Assembly: GCA_031424975.1 (NCBI GenBank)
Contig: JANPIL010000262.1
Span: 1-16,702, forward strand
Direction of reading: 5' to 3'
From: Xanthocytophaga sp031424975
GTDB taxonomy: Bacteria; Bacteroidota; Bacteroidia; Cytophagales; 172606-1
DNA length: 16,702 nt
Shown here: piece after piece, positions 5,751-12,555 of the stretch
Layout of the letters: the number at the start of each line of letters is the position of its first letter
How positions within the stretch are numbered: position 1 is the stretch's first letter
Made by a program: the position numbers and the translations under genes
The notes under the pieces: model-generated
The model's input: the letters and a program-made list of their open reading frames with translations, nothing else
Databases searched by the model: none
Told to the model about the DNA's origin: nothing

Positions 5751-5778
5751 AATAGTATCTTTCAAAACCGCCAAACCC
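5751..5778 (+). repeat. 28-bp bipartite element, copy 7
   Basis: AATAGTATC, 13 bases (TTTCAAAACCGCC), AAACCC. It lies just upstream of the terminator at 5784-5831. Confidence 0.88.
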
Positions 5779-5783
5779 CCCGC

Positions 5784-5831
5784 AACCCTTCCCCATCCAT
5801 GCCGCCGGGCTTGCGTGGGGAAGGGTTTTTT
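5784..5831 (+). terminator. Terminator after the lipocalin-like gene
   Basis: 12-bp stem AACCCTTCCCCA (5784-5795) / TGGGGAAGGGTT (5816-5827), 20-base loop, then a T run. It lies about 115 bases past the stop at 5670. Confidence 0.75.
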
Positions 5832-5874
5832 CTGCGGATGCCAAACTTGTGCGCTGGCAGTGCGGTTAAAGCCG

Positions 5875-5882
5875 TAAATTTG
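5875..5882 (+). promoter_or_regulatory. -7 box for the flavin/2Fe-2S oxidoreductase
   Basis: TAAATTTG is an exact TAnnTTTG, 32 bases before the ATG at 5915. No good -33 box is visible at the normal spacing. Confidence 0.6.
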
Positions 5883-5914
5883 CGGCGCACCCAACCAAAA
5901 CCCGATTACGCAAC

Positions 5915-6973
5915 ATGAGCAAATACCACCACCTGATCGTACAGAACATAATCCGCGAAACGCCCGACACCATTTCCATCCATTTCCAACAGCCCGCCGC
6001 CCAACGCCTCACCTACAAGGCCGGGCAGTTTTTAACGCTGCTTGTGCCGGTCAACGGCACTGTCGAGCGGCGTTCGTATTCCATGTGCAGCAGTCCGCTA
6101 ACCGATGCCAACCTGGTTGTCAGTGTGAAACGCACGGCGGGCGGCAAGGTATCCAACCACCTCAACGATACGCTGAAAGTGGGCGACACGCTGGAAGTGA
6201 TGGAGCCGATGGGCAGCTTTTACGCCGAGCCGGATTTGGCCCCGCCCCGGCATATTATCCTGCTGGCGGCGGGTAGCGGCATCACGCCGCTGCTTTCCAT
6301 TGCCAAGACCCTGCTGCACGGCGAACCGCAAAGCCGGGTTTCGCTGCTGTACGGCAACCGCAACCGGAGTTCCATCATCTTTCATGACGAACTGGCGGCT
6401 TTGGAGCGGCAATACGCCGGTCGTTTGCAGGTGATCCACGTACTGAGCCAGCCCGAAGCGGGTTGGGACGGACACACCGGGCGGCTGAACCAGTCGCTGG
6501 CCCTGAAAATACTGGAAACACTGCCGCAACTGCCCCGCACCCACTATTTCATGTGCGGCCCCGATGGCATGATGGACGAGATGAAACACGCCCTGCGCAT
6601 ACTTGAGGTTCCGCAGCCGCACATCCATTCAGAAAGTTTTGTGAGTAAGGCAACCGAAACGCACGGCGAAGTGCTGGAGCAGGCCAGCCTGACGGTGCAA
6701 GACCAGCAGGTGACGGTGATGTATGAGGGAACGGAATACAAGTTCAAGGTTCCGGCCAACAAGACCATCCTTGAAGCCGCGCTGTCTAATAACATTGACC
6801 TGCCCTACTCTTGCCAGAGCGGACTGTGTACGGCCTGCATGGGCCGCTGTCTGAGCGGGAAAGTGAAGCTCGACGAGGAGGAAGGACTCTCGGAGGCCGA
6901 ACTGAAACAGGGCTACGTGCTCACGTGCGTGGGTCACCCGCTCACCGCCGACGTGGTAATCGAGATTGAGTAA
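5915..6973 (+). CDS. Flavin- and 2Fe-2S-dependent oxidoreductase (PaaE/Hmp-reductase-like)
   Basis: A 352-residue electron-transfer protein with three domains. The FAD-binding barrel at about 1-105 has RRSYSMCSSP at 52-61. The NAD(P)-binding domain at about 110-240 has AAGSGITPLLSI (118-129), YGNRN (146-150) and the C-terminal MCGPDGMM (213-220). A plant-type 2Fe-2S ferredoxin domain at about 260-352 has cluster cysteines C300, C305, C308 and C338. This order is that of PaaE (reductase of phenylacetyl-CoA epoxidase) and similar oxygenase reductases. No paa or oxygenase genes are nearby, so it may serve another acceptor; a general ferredoxin-NADP reductase-like role is equally possible. All key residues are present. 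It has its own promoter box and a strong terminator at 7101-7140. Confidence 0.9.
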   Translation: MSKYHHLIVQNIIRETPDTISIHFQQPAAQRLTYKAGQFLTLLVPVNGTVERRSYSMCSSPLTDANLVVSVKRTAGGKVSNHLNDTLKVGDTLEVMEPMGSFYAEPDLAPPRHIILLAAGSGITPLLSIAKTLLHGEPQSRVSLLYGNRNRSSIIFHDELAALERQYAGRLQVIHVLSQPEAGWDGHTGRLNQSLALKILETLPQLPRTHYFMCGPDGMMDEMKHALRILEVPQPHIHSESFVSKATETHGEVLEQASLTVQDQQVTVMYEGTEYKFKVPANKTILEAALSNNIDLPYSCQSGLCTACMGRCLSGKVKLDEEEGLSEAELKQGYVLTCVGHPLTADVVIEIE

Positions 6974-7026
6974 TGGTCAAGTTCACAATCCACGGACGAC
7001 AGTCCGCAGTTTACGGAAAAACGGGT

Positions 7027-7054
7027 GGGTTTGGGCTTTTTGAAACATACTATT
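7027..7054 (-). repeat. 28-bp bipartite element, copy 8
   Basis: On the minus strand: AATAGTATG, 13 bases (TTTCAAAAAGCCC), AAACCC. It has the same spacer as copy 3 at 1652, but the opposite orientation. Confidence 0.88.
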
Positions 7055-7100
7055 CTGCACCCCGTACCGTCAATTCGTAACAGTACCGACCGGATACAAA

Positions 7101-7140
7101 CAGAAAACGCGCTTGGTAGTGAAACCAAGCGCGTTTTCTG
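7101..7140. terminator. Strong bidirectional hairpin terminator
   Basis: Perfect 17-bp stem CAGAAAACGCGCTTGGT (7101-7117) / ACCAAGCGCGTTTTCTG (7124-7140), loop AGTGAA. A/T-rich outer arms allow use from both sides. It sits between the convergent ends of the oxidoreductase (6973) and the zinc peptidase (7268). Confidence 0.82.
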
Positions 7141-7147
7141 TGTTACC

Positions 7148-7191
7148 CCCGAAGAGTACCGGTTCAGAACCCGAAGAGTACCGGTTCAGAA
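7148..7191. repeat. Exact tandem duplication, 22-bp unit
   Basis: CCCGAAGAGTACCGG...CAGAA at 7148-7169 is repeated without change at 7170-7191. The second unit runs directly into repeat copy 9. The unit contains ACCGGT. Confidence 0.9.
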
Positions 7192-7218
7192 ATAGTATCC
7201 CCCGGAAAGGCCAAACCC
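7191..7218 (+). repeat. 28-bp bipartite element, copy 9
   Basis: AATAGTATC, 13 bases (CCCCGGAAAGGCC), AAACCC. Its first base is the last base of the 22-bp tandem unit. Confidence 0.88.
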
Positions 7219-7267
7219 ACCCGGCTGTTTCCAGTGAACCGCCGACCGTGGACTGTGAACCCGGAGG

Positions 7268-7969
7268 TCAGTCGCGGCGGCCCAGGAATACCATCACCCA
7301 GTAGGCCAGTTGCGCTATCGCACCAAGGGCAGCCACCACGTAGGTCATGGCCGCCCACTTCAGGGCATCCTTTGCCATGTCATGTTCGCGCACAGTGACC
7401 ACGCCACTCTGGTCCATCCAGGCCAAGGCGCGGCGGCTGGCATCAAACTCCACGGGCAGCGTGATGGTGGAGAAAAGGGCCAGTGCGCCGTTGGCCACAA
7501 TCAGCACCAGCAAAATGATGTTGGCCATCGGGCCGTTGCCGGAGTAAAAGCTGTAGCCCACCCCGAAAATAATCAGCATATTGAGCATCTGCAACACGTT
7601 GCTGCACACGTTTACGGCTGGCACCAGTCGCGAACGCAAGGCCAGCGGTGCGTAGGCGGTGGCGTGCTGCACGGCGTGCCCGCATTCGTGCGAGGCCACG
7701 GCCACGGCAGCCGCGTTGCGCCCCTGGTACACGGCCTCGCTCAGGTTCACGGTCTTGTCTTCGGGGTTGTAGTGGTCGGTCAGTTGGCCTTCCACCGAGA
7801 TAATCTTAACGTCGTAAATCGCATTGTCGCGCAGCATTTTGGCGGCGGCTTCGGCACCGCTCATGTTATTGGCCAGCGGCACTTCGGAATATTGCTTGAA
7901 TTTGCTCTTGAGCCGCCAGCTCACAAACATACTGACGAGCATGGTCACAATACTGATGAGGAAAATCAT
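7268..7969 (-). CDS. Membrane zinc metallopeptidase (YugP / Zn_peptidase_2 family)
   Basis: A 233-residue membrane protein. Residues 1-18 (MIFLISIVTMLVSMFVSW) form the first membrane segment. Then come LANNMSGAEAAAKMLRDNAI and LTDHYNPEDKTVNLSE, both characteristic of the YugP-type predicted zinc protease family. The zinc-binding motif HECGH is at 94-98. Three further hydrophobic segments follow at about 115-140, 146-170 and 203-231, with LPVEFDASRRAL between the last two. The length agrees with the family (about 225-235). Substrate and role are unknown. The ATG at 7969 is chosen because membrane segment and family homology start there. A minus-strand TATATTTG box at 8122-8129 is the best promoter candidate, implying a leader of about 145 bases. 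A terminator lies at 7101-7140 on the far side of its stop. Confidence 0.9.
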   Translation of the reverse strand: MIFLISIVTMLVSMFVSWRLKSKFKQYSEVPLANNMSGAEAAAKMLRDNAIYDVKIISVEGQLTDHYNPEDKTVNLSEAVYQGRNAAAVAVASHECGHAVQHATAYAPLALRSRLVPAVNVCSNVLQMLNMLIIFGVGYSFYSGNGPMANIILLVLIVANGALALFSTITLPVEFDASRRALAWMDQSGVVTVREHDMAKDALKWAAMTYVVAALGAIAQLAYWVMVFLGRRD

Positions 7970-8121
7970 GGTCGGATACGGGTTGGTTGATGTTGAAAGG
8001 TTCGGGTATTGAAATGTCACGCGTGTTAAATCAGTTGCAAAACACGCACCAAGCATGTAAGCCGGATGAAAACAAGCAGAATGTCAGATTCCACAGGGGG
8101 AACACAGACAAATTGACGGGG

Positions 8122-8129
8122 CAAATATA
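8122..8129 (-). promoter_or_regulatory. Candidate -7 box upstream of the zinc peptidase
   Basis: TATATTTG on the minus strand is an exact TAnnTTTG. It would give a long leader (about 145 bases) before the ATG at 7969. TTTG boxes lie upstream but at short spacing, so the assignment is uncertain. Confidence 0.4.
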
Positions 8130-8162
8130 CGGCAAACCCCGCAAACGCGCACACACCTGTGT

Positions 8163-9182
8163 TCAAGCCTGCGGAACGGCCACCACCGAAGGCTTCACAA
8201 ACAGGCTCGCCACAAAGCAGATGACGCCCGCCAGCACGGTAAGCAGTGTTTGCGAGGCCCAGATGAAGGTGGCCAGCACAATGCCGTCGGCCTGCTTCCA
8301 GCCATAGAGCATCAGCGCACTGCTGACCAGCAAATGGAAAGGCCCGGCCCCGCCTTGCACGGGAGCCGCCATGCCCAGGCTGCCCATCATCAGTATTGTC
8401 AATCCGGCCAGCGGACTCAGCGGTGCGGAGCCGGGCAGGGCAAACGTGAGCAGGTAGGAGGCCAGGTAATAGCCGAACCAAATCAGGAAACTGTGCAGCA
8501 CGAAATCCCATTTGCGTTGCATTTTTCGGATGCCGGTGATTCCTTCCCACATCCCCATGAAAAAATCCTTGGTTCGAGCCACCAACGGAACCGCGAGCAA
8601 GGTGGCGCGGCGGCGGTAGAGCCAGAATAGTATCCCGGCAAAAGCCAAAACCCCCACGGCCAGCAGCAAGTAAAACCGCGTGGAAACCTGCCCCAACGCC
8701 CCGAACTTATCGCCGAAGAAACCGATGAAAAACGTGCTGAGCCGGTTGAACTCCAGCAGGAAATTGAGGCACAGCAGCAGCAGCAGCATGACCACATCAA
8801 ACAGCCGCTCGGCCACCACCGTGCCGATACCCGCATTCATTGGAACCCGGTCCATCTTTTGCAGCGCGCCGCAGCGCGTCACCTCGCCCATGCGTGGCAG
8901 CAGCAGGTTGGCGAAGTACCCGATCATGACCGCCAGAAACATCCGCAGCATACTTGGCGCGTAGCCCAGCGGCTGCAGCAGCAACTGCCACCGGTAGGCC
9001 CGGCTCAGGTGTGCCAGCAGCAGGACCACACCCGAAGCCACCACCCAGCGGTAGTCGGCGGTGCGGAACACGGCAACCATTTCGGCCAGGCTCACTTCCT
9101 TGAACACGTAGTAGCGCAGCAGCAGGTAGGCAGCCAGCAACGGAACCGCGTATTTAAGGAGGTCTATCAATCGGAAACGCAT
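8163..9182 (-). CDS. LPG-synthase-TM / flippase-like integral membrane protein
   Basis: A 339-residue membrane protein of the lysylphosphatidylglycerol synthase TM-region (UPF0104, AglD2-like) superfamily. It shows about eight hydrophobic segments. The conserved LSRAYRWQLLLQPLGY (59-74), GYFANLLLPRMGEVTRCGALQK (about 88-109) and the C-terminal AAPVQGGAGPFHLLVSSALMLYG (about 272-294) are hallmarks of the family. There is no C-terminal aminoacyl-transferase domain, so it is not itself a lysyl-PG synthase. Transport of a lipid-linked compound across the membrane is the usual suggestion. The start at 9182 avoids a GC-rich repeat lying between this gene and panD. As I recall, this family commonly follows panD in Bacteroidota. 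Residues 176-186 (VGVLAFAGILF, a membrane segment) are encoded by repeat copy 10. Confidence 0.88.
   Translation of the reverse strand: MRFRLIDLLKYAVPLLAAYLLLRYYVFKEVSLAEMVAVFRTADYRWVVASGVVLLLAHLSRAYRWQLLLQPLGYAPSMLRMFLAVMIGYFANLLLPRMGEVTRCGALQKMDRVPMNAGIGTVVAERLFDVVMLLLLLCLNFLLEFNRLSTFFIGFFGDKFGALGQVSTRFYLLLAVGVLAFAGILFWLYRRRATLLAVPLVARTKDFFMGMWEGITGIRKMQRKWDFVLHSFLIWFGYYLASYLLTFALPGSAPLSPLAGLTILMMGSLGMAAPVQGGAGPFHLLVSSALMLYGWKQADGIVLATFIWASQTLLTVLAGVICFVASLFVKPSVVAVPQA
8626..8653 (+). repeat. 28-bp bipartite element, copy 10, inside a coding sequence
   Basis: AATAGTATC, 13 bases (CCGGCAAAAGCCA), AAACCC, with both half-sites exact. It lies within the flippase-like gene and is read on the antisense strand as VGVLAFAGILF, a natural-looking membrane segment. 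Confidence 0.8.
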
Positions 9183-9210
9183 ACGGAAGGGGAAAATTAC
9201 CAACAAAAAA

Positions 9211-9267
9211 GCCCCTCTCCACGCCAAGTCGTGGCCTTCGGCTTTCGGAGAGGGGTTGGGGTGAGGC
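9211..9267. repeat. GC-rich hairpin element between panD and the flippase-like gene
   Basis: CCCCTCTCC (9212-9220) pairs with GGAGAGGGG (9247-9255), followed by TTGGGGTGAGG. It belongs to the same broad class as 4068-4160. It occupies most of the 87-base gap between panD and the next gene, and may attenuate or protect the transcript if they are co-transcribed. Confidence 0.75.
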
Positions 9268-9269
9268 TT

Positions 9270-9620
9270 TTATGCCACCAGCCGGTTGTGGTCGTCGGGG
9301 AAGACGAGCACCGGCTTGAACAGTTTGGCTTCCTCGAAGTCAATCATGGCAAACGACATGACAATCAGCACATCGCCGATCTGCACCTTGCGGGCGGCGG
9401 CCCCGTTGAGGCATATCTGTCCCGAACCGCGCTGCCCCTTGATGATGTACGTTTCAAAACGTTCGCCGTTGTTGTTGTTCACGATGAAAACCTTCTCGTT
9501 TTCAATCAGGTTGGCCGCATCGAGCAAGTCCTCGTCAATGGTGATGCTGCCAACGTAGTTCAATTGGGCTTCGGTAACCCGGACCCGGTGTATCTTGGAT
9601 TTTAGAATGCTGATGAGCAT
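9270..9620 (-). CDS. panD: Aspartate 1-decarboxylase
   Basis: It makes beta-alanine from L-aspartate for pantothenate and CoA synthesis. It is a cytosolic tetramer made as a 116-residue proenzyme. The self-cleavage site is intact: Y22-V23-G24-S25, where cleavage between G24 and S25 turns S25 into the pyruvoyl cofactor. MLISILKSKIHRVRVTEAQLNY at the start carries K9, the conserved active-site lysine. Family landmarks TIDEDLLDAANL, NGERFETYII, GSGQICLNGAAARKVQIGD (residues 72-77 form the conserved G-x-I-C-L-N-G-A-A-A) and DVLIVMSFA all follow. Ten upstream codons (to 9650) are open but not part of the family. TACCTTTG on the minus strand (9658-9665) is a good -7 box. The partner panC is not in the window. 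The flippase-like gene follows in the same direction. Confidence 0.96.
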   Translation of the reverse strand: MLISILKSKIHRVRVTEAQLNYVGSITIDEDLLDAANLIENEKVFIVNNNNGERFETYIIKGQRGSGQICLNGAAARKVQIGDVLIVMSFAMIDFEEAKLFKPVLVFPDDHNRLVA

Positions 9621-9657
9621 GGCTTGTGTTTGTTGGTTTACTTTTGGCAAGGCGGCA

Positions 9658-9665
9658 CAAAGGTA
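9658..9665 (-). promoter_or_regulatory. -7 box for panD
   Basis: TACCTTTG on the minus strand is an exact TAnnTTTG, 37 bases before the ATG at 9620. The -33 region has no clear TTTG. Confidence 0.6.
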
Positions 9666-9734
9666 GGGAAAATAACGCCGCCCACACCCGATGAACGAAA
9701 CACCCGTGCCCCGGTCTTCGGTTCCGCCTGCCGT

Positions 9735-11420
9735 TCATTTGGCGGTGTCCACCTTCCCGCTGCCGACGGGTAGGCCGGCCGTTGTCAGCAAATCCTGCAT
9801 TTCGTGGCGGTACTGCTGGGCCTGCCCGCGGTTCCAGTTTAATTCGTTTGCCAGCCAGGCCCACACGGTTTCCTCCCACTTCCTGACCCAGTCTATCTGG
9901 AAATACAGGCCTCCGGTGCGGCGCACAAAAAAATCGGCGGGCGAGTGCGCCATTTCGTGTTCAAGGCTGTAGCGCAACTGCGCCATCAGCACCGGCGGCA
10001 GGCCATACACGGCACCTTGGGCGTAGGGGGTTTGGCAATACGAAAAGATACTATTTACGTTGGAGCCATACAGGCGCGCCAGCCGTTCGGCTTCGGGGGC
10101 GGCAAGCCCGAGGGTCACCCCTTGTTGCGTTTTTTCGCGCACGAAGGCCTCGAATCCCGCCGAGCCGCCCACCTGCCCGCCCGAAATGGGTATGTGTTGG
10201 GTCTGGCAGGCTTTTATTTTGCGCCCTTCGCGTTGTTTCAGCCGGATGGCGGCAAGGTTTACGATGCGTTCGGCCATTTTGCGGTAGCCCGTCAGCTTGC
10301 CGCCCGCAATGGAAATCAGTCCCGATTCGTACTGGAAGATTTCATCCTTGCGCGAGATTTCCGAAGGCCCCTTGCCCGGCTGCCTGATCAGTGGCCGCAA
10401 GCCCGTCCAATGCGATTCCACGTCGGCAGAGGTGAGGTTGATGCTTGGAAAAACATGGTTGGCGGCTTGCAGCAAGTAGTCGCAATCGTCGGTGGTCATC
10501 TGCGGGTGCGCCGTATCGCCTTGGTAAGCGGTGTCGGTGGTGCCGAGGTAGGTTTTGCCGTCGCGCGGGATGACGAAGACCATGCGTCCGTCGGGAGCGT
10601 CGAAATACATTGCCTGGCGGATTGGCAGCCGCGCGCCGTCCACCACAATATGCACGCCCTTGGTCAGCAGCAGCTTGTCGCCTCGGGCCGCGTCGTTGAG
10701 CACATCCAGCGTATCCACCCACGGCCCAGTGGCATTTACAATGATTTTGGCGAATATCTCGTGCGTCTCGCCGGTCAGTTGGTCTTGGGCCTTTACGCCA
10801 ATAATAACGTTGTTTTCGTACAGGAATCCGGTCACTTTCACGTAGTTCACCGCCCGCGCCCCCCGCGAGACGGCTTCTTTCAGTATCTCAATGGTAAGCC
10901 GGGCATCGTCGGTGCGGTATTCATAGTAGTGCGCCCCGCCGGTCAGGTTTTGCGCGTCCAAAAGCGGCTCCATTGCCAGCGTTTCGGCGGGCGAGAGCAT
11001 TCGCCGCCGTTCGTGTTGCTTCACCCGCGCCAGCGCGTCGTACACGAATAACCCGAGCGATGCGCCCACCTTTCCGAGCGAACCGTTGCGTACCAACGGC
11101 AGCAGCATGGGTTCGGCTTTGGTTACGTGGGGGCCGTTTTCATAGACAATCGCCCGTTCGCGCCCCACTTCTGCCACCAGCTTGATTTCCAATTGTTTCA
11201 GGTAACGCAAGCCGCCGTGGATGAGCTTGGTGGAGCGGCTGGAGGTGCCGGCGGCAAAATCCTGCATTTCAAGCAGGCCCACCCGCATTCCGCGCGTGGT
11301 GGCATCCAAGGCAATGCCCGCGCCGGTAATGCCGCCGCCAATAACCAGCACATCCAACGGTTGGCGGCACATCTGTTGCAGAAATAACGGGCGGTTTCGG
11401 ACGGAAAACTGATCGGACAT
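9735..11420 (-). CDS. glpD: Glycerol-3-phosphate dehydrogenase, FAD-dependent
   Basis: It oxidises sn-glycerol-3-phosphate to dihydroxyacetone phosphate, passing electrons through FAD to the quinone pool at the inner membrane. It is 561 residues from the ATG at 11420, a normal length. The FAD dinucleotide-binding motif DVLVIGGGITGAGIALDATTRG is at about 23-44, followed by TSSRSTKLIHGGLRYL (about 59-74), a family signature. Later motifs are IVNATGPWVD, VFVIPRDGKTYLGTTDT, SHWTGLRPLI and ISIAGGKLTGYRKMAERI. The C-terminal part contains the DAO C-terminal domain (SLEHEMAHSPADFFVRRTGG). The same frame stays open to 12545, but that is the antisense of the TetR gene and carries no GlpD homology. No glpK or glpF is nearby. 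Residues about 456-465 (SIFSYCQTPY) are encoded by repeat copy 11. Confidence 0.95.
   Translation of the reverse strand: MSDQFSVRNRPLFLQQMCRQPLDVLVIGGGITGAGIALDATTRGMRVGLLEMQDFAAGTSSRSTKLIHGGLRYLKQLEIKLVAEVGRERAIVYENGPHVTKAEPMLLPLVRNGSLGKVGASLGLFVYDALARVKQHERRRMLSPAETLAMEPLLDAQNLTGGAHYYEYRTDDARLTIEILKEAVSRGARAVNYVKVTGFLYENNVIIGVKAQDQLTGETHEIFAKIIVNATGPWVDTLDVLNDAARGDKLLLTKGVHIVVDGARLPIRQAMYFDAPDGRMVFVIPRDGKTYLGTTDTAYQGDTAHPQMTTDDCDYLLQAANHVFPSINLTSADVESHWTGLRPLIRQPGKGPSEISRKDEIFQYESGLISIAGGKLTGYRKMAERIVNLAAIRLKQREGRKIKACQTQHIPISGGQVGGSAGFEAFVREKTQQGVTLGLAAPEAERLARLYGSNVNSIFSYCQTPYAQGAVYGLPPVLMAQLRYSLEHEMAHSPADFFVRRTGGLYFQIDWVRKWEETVWAWLANELNWNRGQAQQYRHEMQDLLTTAGLPVGSGKVDTAK
10028..10055 (-). 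repeat. 28-bp bipartite element, copy 11, inside glpD
   Basis: On the minus strand (the glpD coding strand): AATAGTATC, 13 bases (TTTTCGTATTGCC), AAACCC, with both half-sites exact. It is read in frame as SIFSYCQTP in the C-terminal part of GlpD. Confidence 0.8.
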
Positions 11421-11441
11421 AATGACGGGGTTGGCTTGCGG

Positions 11442-11449
11442 TAAATCTA
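11442..11449 (-). promoter_or_regulatory. Candidate -7 box for glpD
   Basis: TAGATTTA on the minus strand differs from TAnnTTTG only in the last base. TTTC stands 17 bases upstream as a possible -33 element. It is 22 bases before the ATG at 11420. Confidence 0.4.
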
Positions 11450-11558
11450 CGCAAATCCGTAACAGTGAAAAGTGTAAGAATTGTTTTGCTCCGGGTAATG
11501 TGATTTTTTCGGGAAAACCATTTGTGCCTGTTTCGGGTTCTTCCAATGACTTGGCATC

Positions 11559-11572
11559 CCGGTTGCAACCGG
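11559..11572. promoter_or_regulatory. Perfect 14-bp palindrome upstream of the TetR gene (candidate operator)
   Basis: CCGGTTGCAACCGG is a perfect dyad ending 25 bases before the TetR ATG at 11598. TetR-type regulators typically bind palindromes of this size just upstream of their own gene. I did not see the sequence elsewhere in the window, including upstream of aarF. Confidence 0.5.
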
Positions 11573-11597
11573 AAATCTTCACCCTGCAAAACCCGAC

Positions 11598-12233
11598 ATG
11601 GAAACACAAACCGACAGCCGCGAGCAAATCAGGCGGAGTTATATGGAATACGCGCTGGAAAACGGCAAAACGCCACCTTCCGCTTATGTCTTGGCAAAGA
11701 ACTTGGGCATGGACGATGCCGGGTTTTACGCCGAATACCATTCGCTTGAGGCCGTGGAAGCCGACATTTGGCTGCAAATGTTTGAACAGGCCCGGCAGCA
11801 AACCACCAGCCAAGAAGTGTATGAACGCTATTCGGTGCGCGAAAAACTGCTCTCCTTTTATTACACGTGGATCGAGGTGCTCAAAGCCAACCGCAGTTTC
11901 GTGCTGTTTGCCGCCAACCAGCCGCGCCGCCGTTTGCAAGCCACGGCGGCTCCGTTCCGGCGGGCTTTTGTGGCGTATGCCAGCGAATTGATCAACGAAG
12001 GCCGCAACACGGGCGAAGTCGTGAACCGCGCCCTCATAACCGACCGCTACGCCGATGGTTTCTGGTACCAGGCCGTATTTGTGCTGCGTTTCTGGCTCCG
12101 GGACAGCAGCCCGAACTTTGAACAGACCGACGCGGCCATTGAAAAAGCGGTGAACGCCTCGTTTGATTTTATCGGCAAATCGCCGTTTGACTCGCTGTTT
12201 GATTTCGGCAAATTCCTGTTCCAGAACCGGTGA
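11598..12233 (+). CDS. TetR-family transcriptional regulator
   Basis: A 211-residue DNA-binding regulator. Residues about 8-60 look like a TetR N-terminal three-helix domain: IRRSYMEYALENGKTPPSAY, then the helix-turn-helix VLAKNLGMDDAGFYAEYHSLEAVE (31-54), in which the usual 'T-x-x-x-I-A-x-x-x-G-V-S-x-x-x-F-Y-x-Y-F' is recognisable but diverged. The rest is helical (ligand-binding/dimer domain), with RYADGFWYQAVFVLRFWLRDSSPNFEQTDAAIEKAVNASF near the end. From memory, Bacteroidota often pair this type of regulator with an AarF/UbiB kinase gene, as here (aarF starts 330 bases on). It is divergent from glpD. A perfect palindrome at 11559-11572 is a candidate site for autoregulation. The inducer is unknown. 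Confidence 0.8.
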   Translation: METQTDSREQIRRSYMEYALENGKTPPSAYVLAKNLGMDDAGFYAEYHSLEAVEADIWLQMFEQARQQTTSQEVYERYSVREKLLSFYYTWIEVLKANRSFVLFAANQPRRRLQATAAPFRRAFVAYASELINEGRNTGEVVNRALITDRYADGFWYQAVFVLRFWLRDSSPNFEQTDAAIEKAVNASFDFIGKSPFDSLFDFGKFLFQNR

Positions 12234-12249
12234 CTGGATTGTGTGAACC

Positions 12250-12281
12250 GTAGAGACGTTGCACCGCAACGTCTTTGTTTT
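12250..12281 (+). terminator. Hairpin with T-rich tail after the TetR gene
   Basis: AGACGTTGC (12254-12262) / GCAACGTCT (12266-12274), loop ACC, then TTGTTTTC. It begins about 20 bases after the TetR stop. The same stem recurs at 12330-12352, so this is also a dispersed repeat that doubles as a terminator. Confidence 0.65.
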
Positions 12282-12329
12282 CAGTAAAGATATTTTTGAC
12301 ACCGGCACTGTTACATTGAGATTGCGCCG

Positions 12330-12353
12330 GAGACGTTGCAGTGCAACGTCTCT
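12330..12353. repeat. GAGACGTTGCA palindromic repeat, second copy
   Basis: GAGACGTTGCA-G-TGCAACGTCTC is a nearly perfect palindrome with the same arms as 12254-12274. It is followed by TACC; sequence of the form GTAGAGACGTTGC...GCAACGTCTCTAC is, from memory, a widespread intergenic repeat. Confidence 0.75.
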
Positions 12354-12377
12354 ACCAACGCATAACCGTGTCCTGAA

Positions 12378-12405
12378 AATAGTATGTTTCAAAAAGGCCG
12401 AATCC
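12378..12405 (+). repeat. 28-bp bipartite element, copy 12 (degenerate right half)
   Basis: AATAGTATG, 13 bases (TTTCAAAAAGGCC), GAATCC. The left half-site and spacer are typical, but the right half-site has two changes. Confidence 0.75.
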
Positions 12406-12458
12406 GCCGGTTCTTCCAAAAGACCATGCGCGATACCCTGTTTGCCGACAGGCAGGCG

Positions 12459-12484
12459 GTCTGACGCATAGTGTCTGACCTGCG
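12459..12484. repeat. Near-palindromic GGTCTGAC repeat, copy B
   Basis: GGTCTGACGC-at-AGTGTCTGACC-TGC. It is the partner of 1783-1808; in both places it follows a copy of the 28-bp element by 30-60 bases. Confidence 0.65.
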
Positions 12485-12538
12485 TTACTTTGTTCCGAAA
12501 TCCGCATCCGGCATTCCAGAAATATTCACTCATTCCAT

Positions 12539-12555
12539 CATTCATTCATTCATTC
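12539..12555. repeat. CATT tetranucleotide run before aarF
   Basis: (CATT)x4 plus C, preceded by the imperfect CATTCCAT. It ends 7 bases before the aarF ATG at 12563, so changes in repeat number would alter the leader length. Confidence 0.8.

Noticed and set aside
7148..7191. Tandem repeats considered as a CRISPR array.
   Set aside because: There are only two units with no spacers between them, and no cas genes in the window.
11421..12545. The glpD frame stays open upstream for a further 375 codons, giving a possible 936-residue protein.
   Set aside because: The extra part is the antisense of the TetR gene and its downstream repeats. GlpD homology and the FAD motif begin just after the ATG at 11420, giving a normal family length.
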